This document shows, in pieces, positions 34,211 to 42,863 of a stretch of DNA of 64,000 bases. The position numbers and the translations under genes are program-made. Location of the stretch: positions 124,001-188,000 of IMG/VR virus record IMGVR_UViG_3300046543_000266; one strand, given 5' to 3'. Position 1 is the stretch's first letter. Every line of letters begins with the position of its first letter. This stretch comes from a virus. Below the pieces are notes generated by a model. It searched no databases. It saw nothing but the letters and a program-made list of their open reading frames with translations, and was not told the DNA's origin.

Positions 34211-34906
34211 TTAGATCAGATGCACGTCATCGACAGTGAACGCCGGGAGGTCCGCAGTCTTCGTAGCGTTGCCAATCTGATCACGGAGCTTCTGGTATGC
34301 GGCAAGCAACGTCGCGTATTTGTCGTTGTACGCGTTCGACTTGGCGATGATCGAAGCCGCCAGATAGGAGACTTCGATACCGCGTGCGGTTGCCAGCGTG
34401 GACAACAGATGCGAAGCGGGTTGTCCGTCGATGACTGCGTGTGCGTCGACGACTTGCTGCTTCCACGAGGCTTGCTCGGACTTCGTGTAACCTGACGACA
34501 GCGCGTAGACTGCTTCGTCGAAGTCCATGGCGGCACGCGCATACGCTGCAGACTGCTGACTGGCGATCGGTGCGTTGATCAGGTCAGCACCGACTTGCCA
34601 CGCGTTGCCAGTCCAGTAAACTACCAGTCCGGTGCCGAGTACCATCGGCGGTTCCCACGGCGTGCTGTTGTCGGGTTGCGCTGCGTCGGCGTCGAGCTCG
34701 ACACTGGTATCGTACACGGTCAGTGCGCCAACGCCCGAAGCCTTGAACAGATACCACGTTTTCTTGGCGGGCGCTGCCGGAGTTTCTTCGACAGTCGGAG
34801 CGGGTTCTTCAGCAGGAACGCCGGTCTGGATGTTGATGGTTGCATCCGGCTCGATCGTTTCAACCGTCGTCGGTTGTTCAGGAAGGGTGTCTTGAGTGTC
34901 GGACAT
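34211..34906 (-). CDS. Fibre-assembly-like protein with acidic Pro-rich N-terminus
   Basis: 231 residues. Residues 1-48 are acidic and Pro/Thr-rich. The C-terminal ~85 residues (SEQASWKQQVVDAHAVIDGQPASHLLSTLATARGIEVSYLAASIIAKSNAYNDKYATLLAAYQKLRDQI) match the helical domain common at the end of phage tail-fibre assembly and tail-chaperone-type proteins: W..Q..A..A, LxxLAxARG, Lxxxixxkxxay. The middle (WYLFKASGVGALTVYDTSVELD, TPWEPPMVLGTGLVVYWTGNAW) is strand-rich. Probably helps fold or attach a fibre. Confidence 0.55.
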   Translation of the reverse strand: MSDTQDTLPEQPTTVETIEPDATINIQTGVPAEEPAPTVEETPAAPAKKTWYLFKASGVGALTVYDTSVELDADAAQPDNSTPWEPPMVLGTGLVVYWTGNAWQVGADLINAPIASQQSAAYARAAMDFDEAVYALSSGYTKSEQASWKQQVVDAHAVIDGQPASHLLSTLATARGIEVSYLAASIIAKSNAYNDKYATLLAAYQKLRDQIGNATKTADLPAFTVDDVHLI

Positions 34907-34910
34907 GTTG

Positions 34911-35399
34911 TTAAGACCAGATGAGTGTGAGTGCGGGGTCGACCGGGATGTAGCCGTTAGGAGCCGGCCGATCGAGCGAGATGGTATCCGGACACGGACG
35001 ACCCTGCTCTGGCAGGTAATAGCCGTTGTCGTGAGCCTCGTCGGGAGCGATCATCTGCACGTTCTTCGTCGCAACGTACAGATCGCGCTGAACTTCCAGT
35101 GTCGTGCCTTCGGGAGCTACCGGCCAGTCCGCGTTCGTGCGGTACACCAACCATTCAGTGGTCAGCGTCGGGATCATCACACGACGCATACCAATGGCTT
35201 CCAGCAGTTGATCCGGTTTGTCGCTTTGACACACCAGAACAACCTCGTCGTACCGTTCCTTGCGCGCCACATCCATAAGCATGATGCAGTCACGCAGGAG
35301 TTGCGCTTCGACTTGCGGCGTGTACTCGTCGAAAAGCGCACCAAAATATTTACGCTTCGGTGCGGTCACTGGTTGATCGTTCGGGATATGCGTATCCAC
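34911..35399 (-). CDS. Hypothetical protein
   Basis: 162 residues from GTG 35399, preceded by AAGGGAG. No family recognised. It is alpha/beta-looking (EAQLLRDCIMLMDVARKERYDEVVLVCQSDKPDQLLEAIGMRRVMIPTLTTEWLVYR) with a Pro-rich C-terminus. Tightly packed between the fibre-assembly-like gene and a small gene, in the portal transcription unit. Confidence 0.6.
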   Translation of the reverse strand: MDTHIPNDQPVTAPKRKYFGALFDEYTPQVEAQLLRDCIMLMDVARKERYDEVVLVCQSDKPDQLLEAIGMRRVMIPTLTTEWLVYRTNADWPVAPEGTTLEVQRDLYVATKNVQMIAPDEAHDNGYYLPEQGRPCPDTISLDRPAPNGYIPVDPALTLIWS

Positions 35400-35400
35400 G

Positions 35401-35658
35401 TCAGACTCCCTTAGCGAGCTTGTCGGCTTGCTGCTTGGTTAGGGTGTGAACCTTGGTAGGTTCACCCTTGAAGATAAGCCGGATGTCCGTGCCGTTGACG
35501 GAAGGGCGCACGCCGAAGCGCATACCCTTTTCAACGACTACCGTCTTGCCACGGAAATCCAACTTGACCGGACGAGCTCCCTTGTAAGAAAACCACTGAT
35601 AGGCCGTTTCGGGCTTGATTGCGGCAGTAACAGGTTTGCTGATCAGGAATGAATACAT
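35401..35658 (-). CDS. Small hypothetical protein downstream of portal
   Basis: 85 residues, basic and beta-rich (ARPVKLDFRGKTVVVEKGMRFGVRP, IRLIFKGEPTKVHTLTKQQADKLAKGV). No family recognised. It begins ten bases after the portal stop; a head-completion or decoration role would fit, without direct evidence. Confidence 0.55.
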   Translation of the reverse strand: MYSFLISKPVTAAIKPETAYQWFSYKGARPVKLDFRGKTVVVEKGMRFGVRPSVNGTDIRLIFKGEPTKVHTLTKQQADKLAKGV

Positions 35659-35667
35659 AGAGCATCC

Positions 35668-37572
35668 TTACATCGGGAGTGTTGTACGACCGAGCTTTTC
35701 TTTGTTGCGCTTCGCCAGTTCCAGGCGATAGTTCGGATCGCGGTCGGCTTTCGCTGCGATCTTGATGATCCGGCTGTTTGCTTCTGCCTTGGCACGCGGC
35801 TGGCTGATAGACGGGATGTGCTTGATCTTACCCGTCTTCGACAACGTCCAGCTGTCACCACTGTCGCCAAAGTCACGAGACAGCAACGGCTTCCGGTATC
35901 CACGTGAATGCGAAGCCGATTGTGTGGTCAGTTGACCAGCACTAGCACGTTCCAACAAGCGTGCGTGTTCCTGCTTGGCTTCTTCACGTGCGTCGACGCT
36001 ACCACCGAAGTCATCGTCGAACTCGTCAGTGCCGAAGTCGTCTTCACCTTCGTGGCTGGTGTCCTTGCCCGTGTACTTCTCGAGCTTCTTGCGGAGCTCG
36101 GCGTCTTCGTCCAAGTCACGCATCAGCGCATCCGGATCGATCTTCGCAGCAGCCATCCACATCTTCAGCGGGATAGGTACACCCTTGTCGGATGCTTGCT
36201 GAAGCAGTTCCGCCATGTTCTCTTCACCCTTCGCTTCCAACTCCTTATGCCAGTGAAGCTGCGGCATCTTCAGGTTGTTGCGATTGGTGCGGTTGAACAG
36301 GAAGTCAACAACACGGCCAGCCTCTGCGCGTTTGCTCGGATCCTTGTACAGATTGTTGGTAACGGCGACCAGCGGGAAGATCTTCGAGTAGAACACCCGT
36401 TCCGTCATGTCGGTACGGAAGCTGTTCATCGATTCCAGGAACGTGGAGTACGCCGACTCAGCCGAAGCGTAGCTGGCATCACCCGAAAGGAACGACTCCG
36501 AGATACCGAGTGCCCGCAGCTTGTAGGCAACCAGAATGTCGGCCATGTCGGTCCACTTCCAGAAGTCACCACCAGGACGCAGATCGGTTGCTTGCACGGC
36601 GTTACGTGTGGATACCCATCCGCCAAGCGGATCCATTTCCGCGCTCTGGAACTCCTGCACCAATGCGCCGAGCTCTTCGCCTGTCGGTGTCCACTGATCG
36701 TCACCTGCGGTCAAGTGGGTCATCGCGCGCTGACGACGTTGCGATTCAACCAACGTACCGCGGAACAGCGTCTTCTCGATGAGGTACATCGGGAGGATGC
36801 GGTGCAGGTACGAGGTGAAGGCCCGGTCCGTTGTCGAACGGCGCGGCACGAACAGCGTAGTCACCGGGTCTAGAGTGAATGCACCCGACTTCAGCATGTC
36901 AACGAACTGCGACGGCATCTGCTGCAGATAGCGGCGTGCGTACTCCGAGGTATCGTTGAGGAACTGCTGCGTTGACTGTCCAACCCGCACGTTGATCGTG
37001 GGGTCGATGTTGAAGAACGGCGAAGGCATCACGCTGCAGGACAGTGCGTCGTGCAGCAGAGTGTCCATGAACACCTTAGCCTTCGGATCGAACACCAAGC
37101 TTCCGGCGAAGAAGCCGTCCACAAGGTGCGTTGTCGAGATCAACGGCATCATCTGCTGAACGTTGAGGCGCTCCAGCGTTTCATTGAACGGGCGCAGTTC
37201 CTTTTCTTCCAGACCCCGCAGTTCCCAGCTTGAGAACGGGAAGTGCGCCTGAATGTCCACTGCGCTACCTGCCGTGTTATCGAACAGGTAGATGTCCCGA
37301 TACATCAGGGCCAGCGTGGAGGTGTCGACCAGATGCGGATCCGCCGGGATCAGGCCAGTCATGTAATACTGGTAGTTCGATTGCCAGAAGCCGTTGACGG
37401 ACATCGAGGCACCACCGGCACCGCTTCCACCACCGAACATCGACATGTTAGCGCTGACCTCTGACTTGCTGGCTTTACGCGAAGCGCGTGCGCTGATACC
37501 ATTTCCCTGGGAAGGAGGGGCCATGTTGAAGTTCTTGCCGTTCACACCCAGAATCTTTTGTTTGGCGAACAT
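35668..37572 (-). CDS. Portal protein
   Basis: 634 residues. The body has portal features: MYRDIYLFDNTAGSAVDIQAHFPFSSW near the N-terminus, FVPRRSTTDRAFTSYLHRILPMYLIEKTLFRGTLVESQRRQRAMTHLTAGDD in the middle, and ATDLRPGGDFWKWTDMADILVAYKLRALGISESFLSGDASYASAESAYSTFLESMNSFRTDMTERVFYSKIFPLVA, the stem and tunnel-loop region typical of T4 gp20-like portals. An acidic linker (about 515-545) and a basic C-terminus follow. It forms the dodecameric DNA channel of the capsid. Length is normal for large myoviruses. Confidence 0.85.
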   Translation of the reverse strand: MFAKQKILGVNGKNFNMAPPSQGNGISARASRKASKSEVSANMSMFGGGSGAGGASMSVNGFWQSNYQYYMTGLIPADPHLVDTSTLALMYRDIYLFDNTAGSAVDIQAHFPFSSWELRGLEEKELRPFNETLERLNVQQMMPLISTTHLVDGFFAGSLVFDPKAKVFMDTLLHDALSCSVMPSPFFNIDPTINVRVGQSTQQFLNDTSEYARRYLQQMPSQFVDMLKSGAFTLDPVTTLFVPRRSTTDRAFTSYLHRILPMYLIEKTLFRGTLVESQRRQRAMTHLTAGDDQWTPTGEELGALVQEFQSAEMDPLGGWVSTRNAVQATDLRPGGDFWKWTDMADILVAYKLRALGISESFLSGDASYASAESAYSTFLESMNSFRTDMTERVFYSKIFPLVAVTNNLYKDPSKRAEAGRVVDFLFNRTNRNNLKMPQLHWHKELEAKGEENMAELLQQASDKGVPIPLKMWMAAAKIDPDALMRDLDEDAELRKKLEKYTGKDTSHEGEDDFGTDEFDDDFGGSVDAREEAKQEHARLLERASAGQLTTQSASHSRGYRKPLLSRDFGDSGDSWTLSKTGKIKHIPSISQPRAKAEANSRIIKIAAKADRDPNYRLELAKRNKEKLGRTTLPM

Positions 37573-37581
37573 GTTGTTCCT

Positions 37582-38055
37582 TTATTTGGCCTTGCGATGT
37601 TTCGCAAACCGATTGAACTGCGCGTTGCGAAACGCCAGCCGGATTATCAGGTCGAGGTTGACTACGGCGTCGAGCTCACGGCGGAACGCGTACTTGGCAA
37701 CCTTGGACTTCAGCAGATTACGACCCATTCGATCAGTAGCCCGGCTGACCAGCAACACACCGACTCCGCGTGGAATGTCGTCCTTCACCTTAGCGTACAC
37801 GGCGGGCGACATGGCGAAGTAGAAGCGATTGCTCAACTCGACATAGTTGTGCCACTTCTTGTCTGCACGAAAATCGGCGACGCTCGACTTGACTTCTACG
37901 ATAGTAACATCGCCGGAGAAGCTCAAGCACAGCAGGTCAGCACGGAAACGACCGCCTCGACACAAGCCCATCTCTTCGTTGACTGCCATGCGCTTCTTGA
38001 CGAAGTATCGCGTGGCCGCAGTCTTGATCTCTGATGCAACCAGTGGTGTGCTCAT
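37582..38055 (-). CDS. PD-(D/E)XK nuclease-fold protein, MmcB-like
   Basis: 157 residues. RADLLCLSFSGDVTIVEVKSSVADFRADKKWHNYVELSNRFYFAMS contains the nuclease core: Asp in RAD and the ExK in VEVKSS. The DFRADKKWxxYxxxxxRFYFA continuation is typical of the MmcB family, DNA-repair nuclease-fold proteins of alphaproteobacteria. It overlaps the upstream gene by four bases and precedes the portal. It could trim or repair DNA during replication or packaging. Confidence 0.75.
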   Translation of the reverse strand: MSTPLVASEIKTAATRYFVKKRMAVNEEMGLCRGGRFRADLLCLSFSGDVTIVEVKSSVADFRADKKWHNYVELSNRFYFAMSPAVYAKVKDDIPRGVGVLLVSRATDRMGRNLLKSKVAKYAFRRELDAVVNLDLIIRLAFRNAQFNRFAKHRKAK

Positions 38056-38897
38056 CGCTGCATCGCCTGAATGATTTCCGTCTTCATCTTGTCGTGCTGC
38101 TCTTGCATGACTGTACCAAGCCGAGTACGACTCTGCACCATGCGCTCCCGGAATTCCTTCATGTTGGATTCGGGCAGCCCCAAGGTCTTGGCGTCATCGG
38201 TGATAAGCGCTAGCTCCTTCATGATCGCCATACCGATGTCCAGCATACCCGGACGCAGCACCTTCTCGACCAGCATCATGCCGACGGCACCGCGGTCTTG
38301 CGTGGACTGCAGGTCGATCATCAGCTCACGGATCGACTGGACCAAGCCGTTGAACGAGTGAACGCCGTAGCGGCCCTTCGACTCACGAATACCAGCTTCT
38401 ACTTCCGAGATCAAGTCGATGGACGTTTGGATAAGCCGCTTGTTCAGCTGGGACAATGCGTTGTCCGCTTCACCAGCTTCCAGCATCTGTTGCAGTGCTT
38501 CTGCGTCATCACCGAGGATAGAGTTCAGACCCTTCTTGTTGAGGCGCGAAATACGACCCGGCTTCTGCGGTTCCAGCACCATGAGCTCAGTCCCCGGTTT
38601 ATTCGGGGACGGGGCGGCTTTAGCTTTCTCAGCCTTGGGTGCCAGATGACGCTTGGCCTTCTTTGCTTTCGGAGGACGCGGCCGGAAGTCATTCTCGAAA
38701 TCCGCGTCGTCCGGTTCATCTGTGTGGCGCGCCTTCTCAGGCTGTGCTGCCGACTTGTTCTTCCCCTTGCGCAACGGTTGCTCGTCGCCGTCTGCACCTT
38801 TCTTCTTGGATGGCTTTGGACTGGGGGACTGGGAAGGGTTGCTACCGGGACCCGAAATGTTGAACGAAAAGTCCCGTGTTTTAGTTTTCTTCAACAT
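38052..38897 (-). CDS. Hypothetical protein with basic N-terminus and helical C-terminus
   Basis: 281 residues. Residues 1-105 are Lys/Pro/Ser-rich and presumably disordered (KKTKTRDF, SPSPKPSKKKGADGDE, RPRPPKAKKAKRHLAPKAEKAKAAP). The remaining ~170 residues are helical (LNSILGDDAEALQQMLEAGEADNALSQLNKRLIQTSIDLISEVEAGI). No family recognised. Position between the RuvC/zinc-protein genes and the nuclease/portal genes suggests a DNA-packaging or head role. Confidence 0.55.
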   Translation of the reverse strand: MLKKTKTRDFSFNISGPGSNPSQSPSPKPSKKKGADGDEQPLRKGKNKSAAQPEKARHTDEPDDADFENDFRPRPPKAKKAKRHLAPKAEKAKAAPSPNKPGTELMVLEPQKPGRISRLNKKGLNSILGDDAEALQQMLEAGEADNALSQLNKRLIQTSIDLISEVEAGIRESKGRYGVHSFNGLVQSIRELMIDLQSTQDRGAVGMMLVEKVLRPGMLDIGMAIMKELALITDDAKTLGLPESNMKEFRERMVQSRTRLGTVMQEQHDKMKTEIIQAMQR

Positions 38898-38922
38898 CAG
38901 CTACTCCTTTCGTGCGTGCTGG

Positions 38923-39177
38923 TCACTCGCTGTCAGCAACCGGAAGGGCGATACGGTGGTCTTCGCACACGAGAACCGGAATGCCGTTGGCGTGGCTGGC
39001 AGTCATCGGTTGACGGCATTCGGGACACAGACCCTTGCCTGCGACTTCGGCGCTCATGTCGATGCGCGCAGTCAGCTTCTTCTGGGTGGTAGCGGCAGCC
39101 GCGCCAATCTTCTTCGCGACCGCTTCGCTTTTGGTGGACGATGCTTCGAGATACGCTTTCGGGAATTGCATTGCCAT
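38923..39177 (-). CDS. Small zinc-finger protein
   Basis: 84 residues. The C-terminal half holds CPECRQPMTASHANGIPVLVCEDHRIALP, with CxxC and a later CxxH (VCEDH) as likely zinc ligands. The N-terminus is an Ala/Lys-rich helix. The gene ends three bases before the preceding gene context and follows the RuvC-like gene directly, so it may assist DNA processing. Confidence 0.6.
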   Translation of the reverse strand: MAMQFPKAYLEASSTKSEAVAKKIGAAAATTQKKLTARIDMSAEVAGKGLCPECRQPMTASHANGIPVLVCEDHRIALPVADSE

Positions 39178-39179
39178 GA

Positions 39180-39794
39180 TTACACTCGCTTGTTGATTAA
39201 GGGCATACGGCTACTGTCTTCGACCATCTTGACGATGCCCATCGGCTGGTAGTCAAGGTATTTACCAAGACCGGCTTCCAGACCATACAGACCGATGAAG
39301 CTGCAGTCCAGTTGGTGCGGAGGCGTCCGACAGACACGGTACAGCTGATCAAGAGTGTAGCCTTCGAACCGCCGATGGAACTCGTTCTTCCACGTTGCCG
39401 CGGTGATGTACTTGACAGGAACGTTGTAGCGGCCAGCCAGCAGACCGTTCATCATCGAGACGCATTCAATGAGCGGACCCATCGAACTACCACCACGCGT
39501 CTGGAACCGTTCGGCGATGATGCCGTTCGGTTGATAAAGATCGATCCACCTACCAACCTCAGTCAAGAACAGATCGCGCTGCGGGCCGAACTTCGTCAGA
39601 TCGTAGATTGGATTGGTCAGGATGGCGTTAGCCAGAACCCCGACCTTTCCGTTCTCGTTCACGGCAACTACCGAGATTCCCATATTGCGACTTCCCGGGT
39701 CGAATGCCAGCACCCGCTTCGTTGTGGGCTTCAGCTTCACATTGTCCGGCAAGTCATATTCCCGATTGGGCTTTCGTATTTTTCTGCGGGCCAT
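39180..39794 (-). CDS. RuvC-like Holliday junction nuclease
   Basis: 204 residues. RVLAFDPGSRNMGISVV (first catalytic Asp about residue 32), GIIAERFQTRGG (Glu about 95) and the distal HQLDCSFIGLYGLEAGLGK (Asp about 163) reproduce the RNase-H-fold RuvC/resolvase active site in order. The substrate is presumably branched DNA, resolved before or during packaging. The gene follows the large terminase gene by 48 bases, and phages commonly place a resolvase near the terminase. Confidence 0.8.
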   Translation of the reverse strand: MARRKIRKPNREYDLPDNVKLKPTTKRVLAFDPGSRNMGISVVAVNENGKVGVLANAILTNPIYDLTKFGPQRDLFLTEVGRWIDLYQPNGIIAERFQTRGGSSMGPLIECVSMMNGLLAGRYNVPVKYITAATWKNEFHRRFEGYTLDQLYRVCRTPPHQLDCSFIGLYGLEAGLGKYLDYQPMGIVKMVEDSSRMPLINKRV

Positions 39795-39842
39795 CTCGTG
39801 TTACCTCGTATTCACATACGGTTAAATTGCGACAATCCGCAA

Positions 39843-42104
39843 TTAACGTAAGCCCCTGAATCCTCGGAAGGCGCCACCACTGCGTCCGGCACTGGCGGGC
39901 ATCGGCATGGTTGCACGACTCCCGTCGTACGTCCAGTCCTTGGCTTCGTTCAAGCGTTCCATGATTTTCGGATCGTGTAGCTTGGCACCCCACAGCACGA
40001 ATGCACGGAAGATGTCGTCTGTGAATCCGTCACCCTTCTCAGGGCAGCGCGCTTCGCCAACATCTTTCACGGTAACGATCTGGAGCATCAAGTGCGGGAC
40101 AGGCTTGCCGAACATATCCGTCTTGTAGTTCTCGACACGTCCGTCCAATATCATACGTTTCTCGGCGTCGTTGATGGTTGGGGCGACGATGTTCTTCTGT
40201 CCAAGCATTGCCACCACTGCGTTGAAATCCTTCCGACGCGGACTGTACTGACGCGCCAAACAACGCGGCTTCTGCGACGGGTTGTTACCCATGTCATCCT
40301 TCGCACGGTTCAGCAAGTCGATGGATTGCCACTGATCCGCCAGCAATGCCACAGCGTTGAGTTGCTTGAGCATCGGGAGGATCACGTGCTGATACATCAT
40401 ATTGTGATTGATGCGTCGGCCGTCATGTGGCATACACTCGATGACTGTAGTCAACACGCTCTTGCCTGAGTTGAAGTCGTAGTGACCGCCACACAGCGTG
40501 AACGAGTTATCTACTACTCCAGCGTCGATAGTTACCAGTGACGGCCAGCGGAAGCTACGAACACGATCCAGCTTGAGGTAGACCTCGTCGGCCTTGTCGT
40601 ACTGGTAGGTTGCGTTGTGGCTGTTCTGACCGTTAACGAAGATCTCCTCTTCAACAACCTTGGGCTGAATGAACCGCGAGTGTACCGACGGCGGATTAGC
40701 CCCGAAGTCTCGCTCAGCCTTTTCCGGATTGGAGTTGTAGGCCATAGCGATGATCGGATCGTCCTTTTCCATTTCCGGGTGCATTTCCCATGTCGGGAGA
40801 TTCACGCCCAGAATGTACTTGGATCCCACTTCGGTGCGCGACTCAGCCAGCAATCGCATCACCTTATCGCGCTTCGAGATCGGCGACGACACGCACATCA
40901 TCAGAGCAGATGGAGCACTGGAAAAGCCAGCGGCCAGCAACTTGCGGCTCACCTTCTGCACCGTAGTCAGACTGTTGGTCAGTGACTTGTGTGCTTCGTC
41001 AGCGTTGGCGCGCTCGGACTGTTCGTCCTCATCTTCGTTACCTTTCGGCAGCGGGAACAAACCCAATTCGTCAAGGGCAGCGCCGATGCGTGTGTCACCC
41101 CGGAGGGTAGTAGAGTTCGGCCCACTCGGGTAGAACTTCATGTTGCGGTGATGGAACGTCAGGTACATTGACGAGTCGCGATACAGTTCTGTGCCTGAAC
41201 GGGCCTTGGTATCGTCCAACACTTCGAAGTATGATTGGAACCAGGAACTGTTGTCAATCAGCTTCTTGAACGGAGTCCACAACACGCCGACGGCCTTGTT
41301 GAAGTTCAAGCTGACCATCGTACAGGTCAACTGCGTCGAGGCTTGCATCATAGTAGGAGCGAGCTCCGCGATGTTCGGAAACATCAAATACTGATGGGCC
41401 ATGTACGCAAAGTAGCCAGCGGCCGACGATGATTTGCCGGATCGCTGGCCCAGAACGTTGACTAACTGCTGATAGTGATGCAGACCGTGGTTCTTTATCA
41501 GATCCCACTTGTGACGCTTGCACTTCGGACATACACCGTGCTCCAGCATCACCACGCTCTTCTTCAGGCGATCTGGTTCCAGTGCCTTCGGAATGTTGTA
41601 GATGTCGAATACGCGCTTGTCCGAACAGCACGGGCAGATCTCGGCGAACAACATCAGGCCGATCCACATCTGGCGCGCCCACGGAACGCTGTACTTCGGA
41701 GCATCACGCGACAGCACATTCATAGTGAAGTCGTAGAAGTTCTTGGCATGAGTAAGCTGTCGTGTATCGATCTTCAGATCACGTAGCGTACCCGTTGCCG
41801 GATCCTCCGCGTCGTTCATGTAAGCCAGGATGTCGAAGTCATCGACGGCCATACCACCTTCTTCGAATCCACCATGCTTGATGATGTACTCGTCAGGCGA
41901 GATCTCCTTGAACTTGATCTTCTTGCCCTTCTTCTTGGCAAGTTTAGCCTTCAGCATCCGCTTCTCGTGGATGCGTTGCATGTCGTCGTCAGACAGCAAG
42001 CCCTTCAGGAAGACGTCGGCATCCGCGTCCATCAAGCTGTCGGTACGAGCCGTTGCCAAGCGATCACTCGCAGACTCCACGGCATTATAATCGATCTTCT
42101 GCAT
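39843..42104 (-). CDS. Terminase large subunit
   Basis: 753 residues from ATG 42104; the frame opens earlier with TTG. The ATPase carries Walker A GQRSGKS (about residues 219-225) and Walker B AALDELGLF (about 345). The nuclease domain has LVTIDAGVVDNSFTLCGG, VALLADQWQSIDLLNRA and GDGFTDDIFRAFVLWG, supplying the three acidic clusters. Upstream of Walker A there is a CPCC...CPKC zinc-binding pair (about 157-195), an added element. The N-terminal ~130 residues are charged. It powers DNA translocation and cuts the concatemer. Confidence 0.9.
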   Translation of the reverse strand: MQKIDYNAVESASDRLATARTDSLMDADADVFLKGLLSDDDMQRIHEKRMLKAKLAKKKGKKIKFKEISPDEYIIKHGGFEEGGMAVDDFDILAYMNDAEDPATGTLRDLKIDTRQLTHAKNFYDFTMNVLSRDAPKYSVPWARQMWIGLMLFAEICPCCSDKRVFDIYNIPKALEPDRLKKSVVMLEHGVCPKCKRHKWDLIKNHGLHHYQQLVNVLGQRSGKSSSAAGYFAYMAHQYLMFPNIAELAPTMMQASTQLTCTMVSLNFNKAVGVLWTPFKKLIDNSSWFQSYFEVLDDTKARSGTELYRDSSMYLTFHHRNMKFYPSGPNSTTLRGDTRIGAALDELGLFPLPKGNEDEDEQSERANADEAHKSLTNSLTTVQKVSRKLLAAGFSSAPSALMMCVSSPISKRDKVMRLLAESRTEVGSKYILGVNLPTWEMHPEMEKDDPIIAMAYNSNPEKAERDFGANPPSVHSRFIQPKVVEEEIFVNGQNSHNATYQYDKADEVYLKLDRVRSFRWPSLVTIDAGVVDNSFTLCGGHYDFNSGKSVLTTVIECMPHDGRRINHNMMYQHVILPMLKQLNAVALLADQWQSIDLLNRAKDDMGNNPSQKPRCLARQYSPRRKDFNAVVAMLGQKNIVAPTINDAEKRMILDGRVENYKTDMFGKPVPHLMLQIVTVKDVGEARCPEKGDGFTDDIFRAFVLWGAKLHDPKIMERLNEAKDWTYDGSRATMPMPASAGRSGGAFRGFRGLR

Positions 42105-42111
42105 GGCAATC

Positions 42112-42831
42112 CTATTCTTCAATTACCGGCGAACGTTTAGGTGTGGGTGTCTTGGGCGTGTCGTCGGAAGACGCTGCTGATTGGGCTTTCTCTTTCGGCC
42201 TACGACGTTCATCGTCGGAAAGCGCCGGGAAGATGATATTCGCTGGCTGCTTAGGCGTGATTGAGTTGATCAACGAGTCGACTGCAGACCGCGGCAATCC
42301 AAGATACTTTGCAATGTAGCGAGCCATCAACAATTGAGATCCGGTCGCTACCATGCGTTCAAATTGCGCGAATTGGGTATTGTCGACCTCAGCGTTCAAG
42401 GTACGCTGGACTACCTCACGTGCTTGCGAGGTGCCCGCCTGAACGGCCAGAGTAAGCGGTCCGAGGTCATTAAGGAAGAACTCTCGTACACGCTCGATGT
42501 TGGATTGGAGGGCGACTGGAAGCTCGTCAGAGTAGGCACTCTTACGGATCTCCACCTCCTCGGTGATGAGGGATAGTGCGTGCGGGGCCACCACCTTCTT
42601 GGTAGCATTCAACGACTCGTCGAAGGACTGGGTCGGACGGTAGAAGAAGCGGGAACGCCTGGACTTGGTGGTCTTTTTCTTTTTCTTGGGTGCTTCGGGA
42701 GCTTCCACTTCGGGTTGCTGCTGTGACTTCGGTGTCGGGTGGGCCATCACAGTCAGCGCACTGAGAAGATCGTCTGCCACGTCCTCCTGCTTCTTGGTGG
42801 ACAAACTCAGGTGGGATAAACGACTTGCCAT
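42112..42831 (-). CDS. Candidate terminase small subunit
   Basis: 239 residues from ATG 42831 (MASRLSHLSLSTKKQ); the longer open frame runs into recA and is rejected. It has a Lys-rich stretch (KKKKKTTKSRRSRFFYRP), a helical middle (SNIERVREFFLNDLGPLTLAVQAGTSQAREVVQRTLNAEV, FERMVATGSQLLMARYIAKYLGLPRSAVDSLINSI) that could include a helix-turn-helix, and a charged tail. It ends eight bases before the large terminase start, the usual place for TerS. No sequence motif proves it. Confidence 0.5.
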   Translation of the reverse strand: MASRLSHLSLSTKKQEDVADDLLSALTVMAHPTPKSQQQPEVEAPEAPKKKKKTTKSRRSRFFYRPTQSFDESLNATKKVVAPHALSLITEEVEIRKSAYSDELPVALQSNIERVREFFLNDLGPLTLAVQAGTSQAREVVQRTLNAEVDNTQFAQFERMVATGSQLLMARYIAKYLGLPRSAVDSLINSITPKQPANIIFPALSDDERRRPKEKAQSAASSDDTPKTPTPKRSPVIEE

Positions 42832-42863
42832 TGCGGACCTCTGACTGTGATGGTTGATTACGA

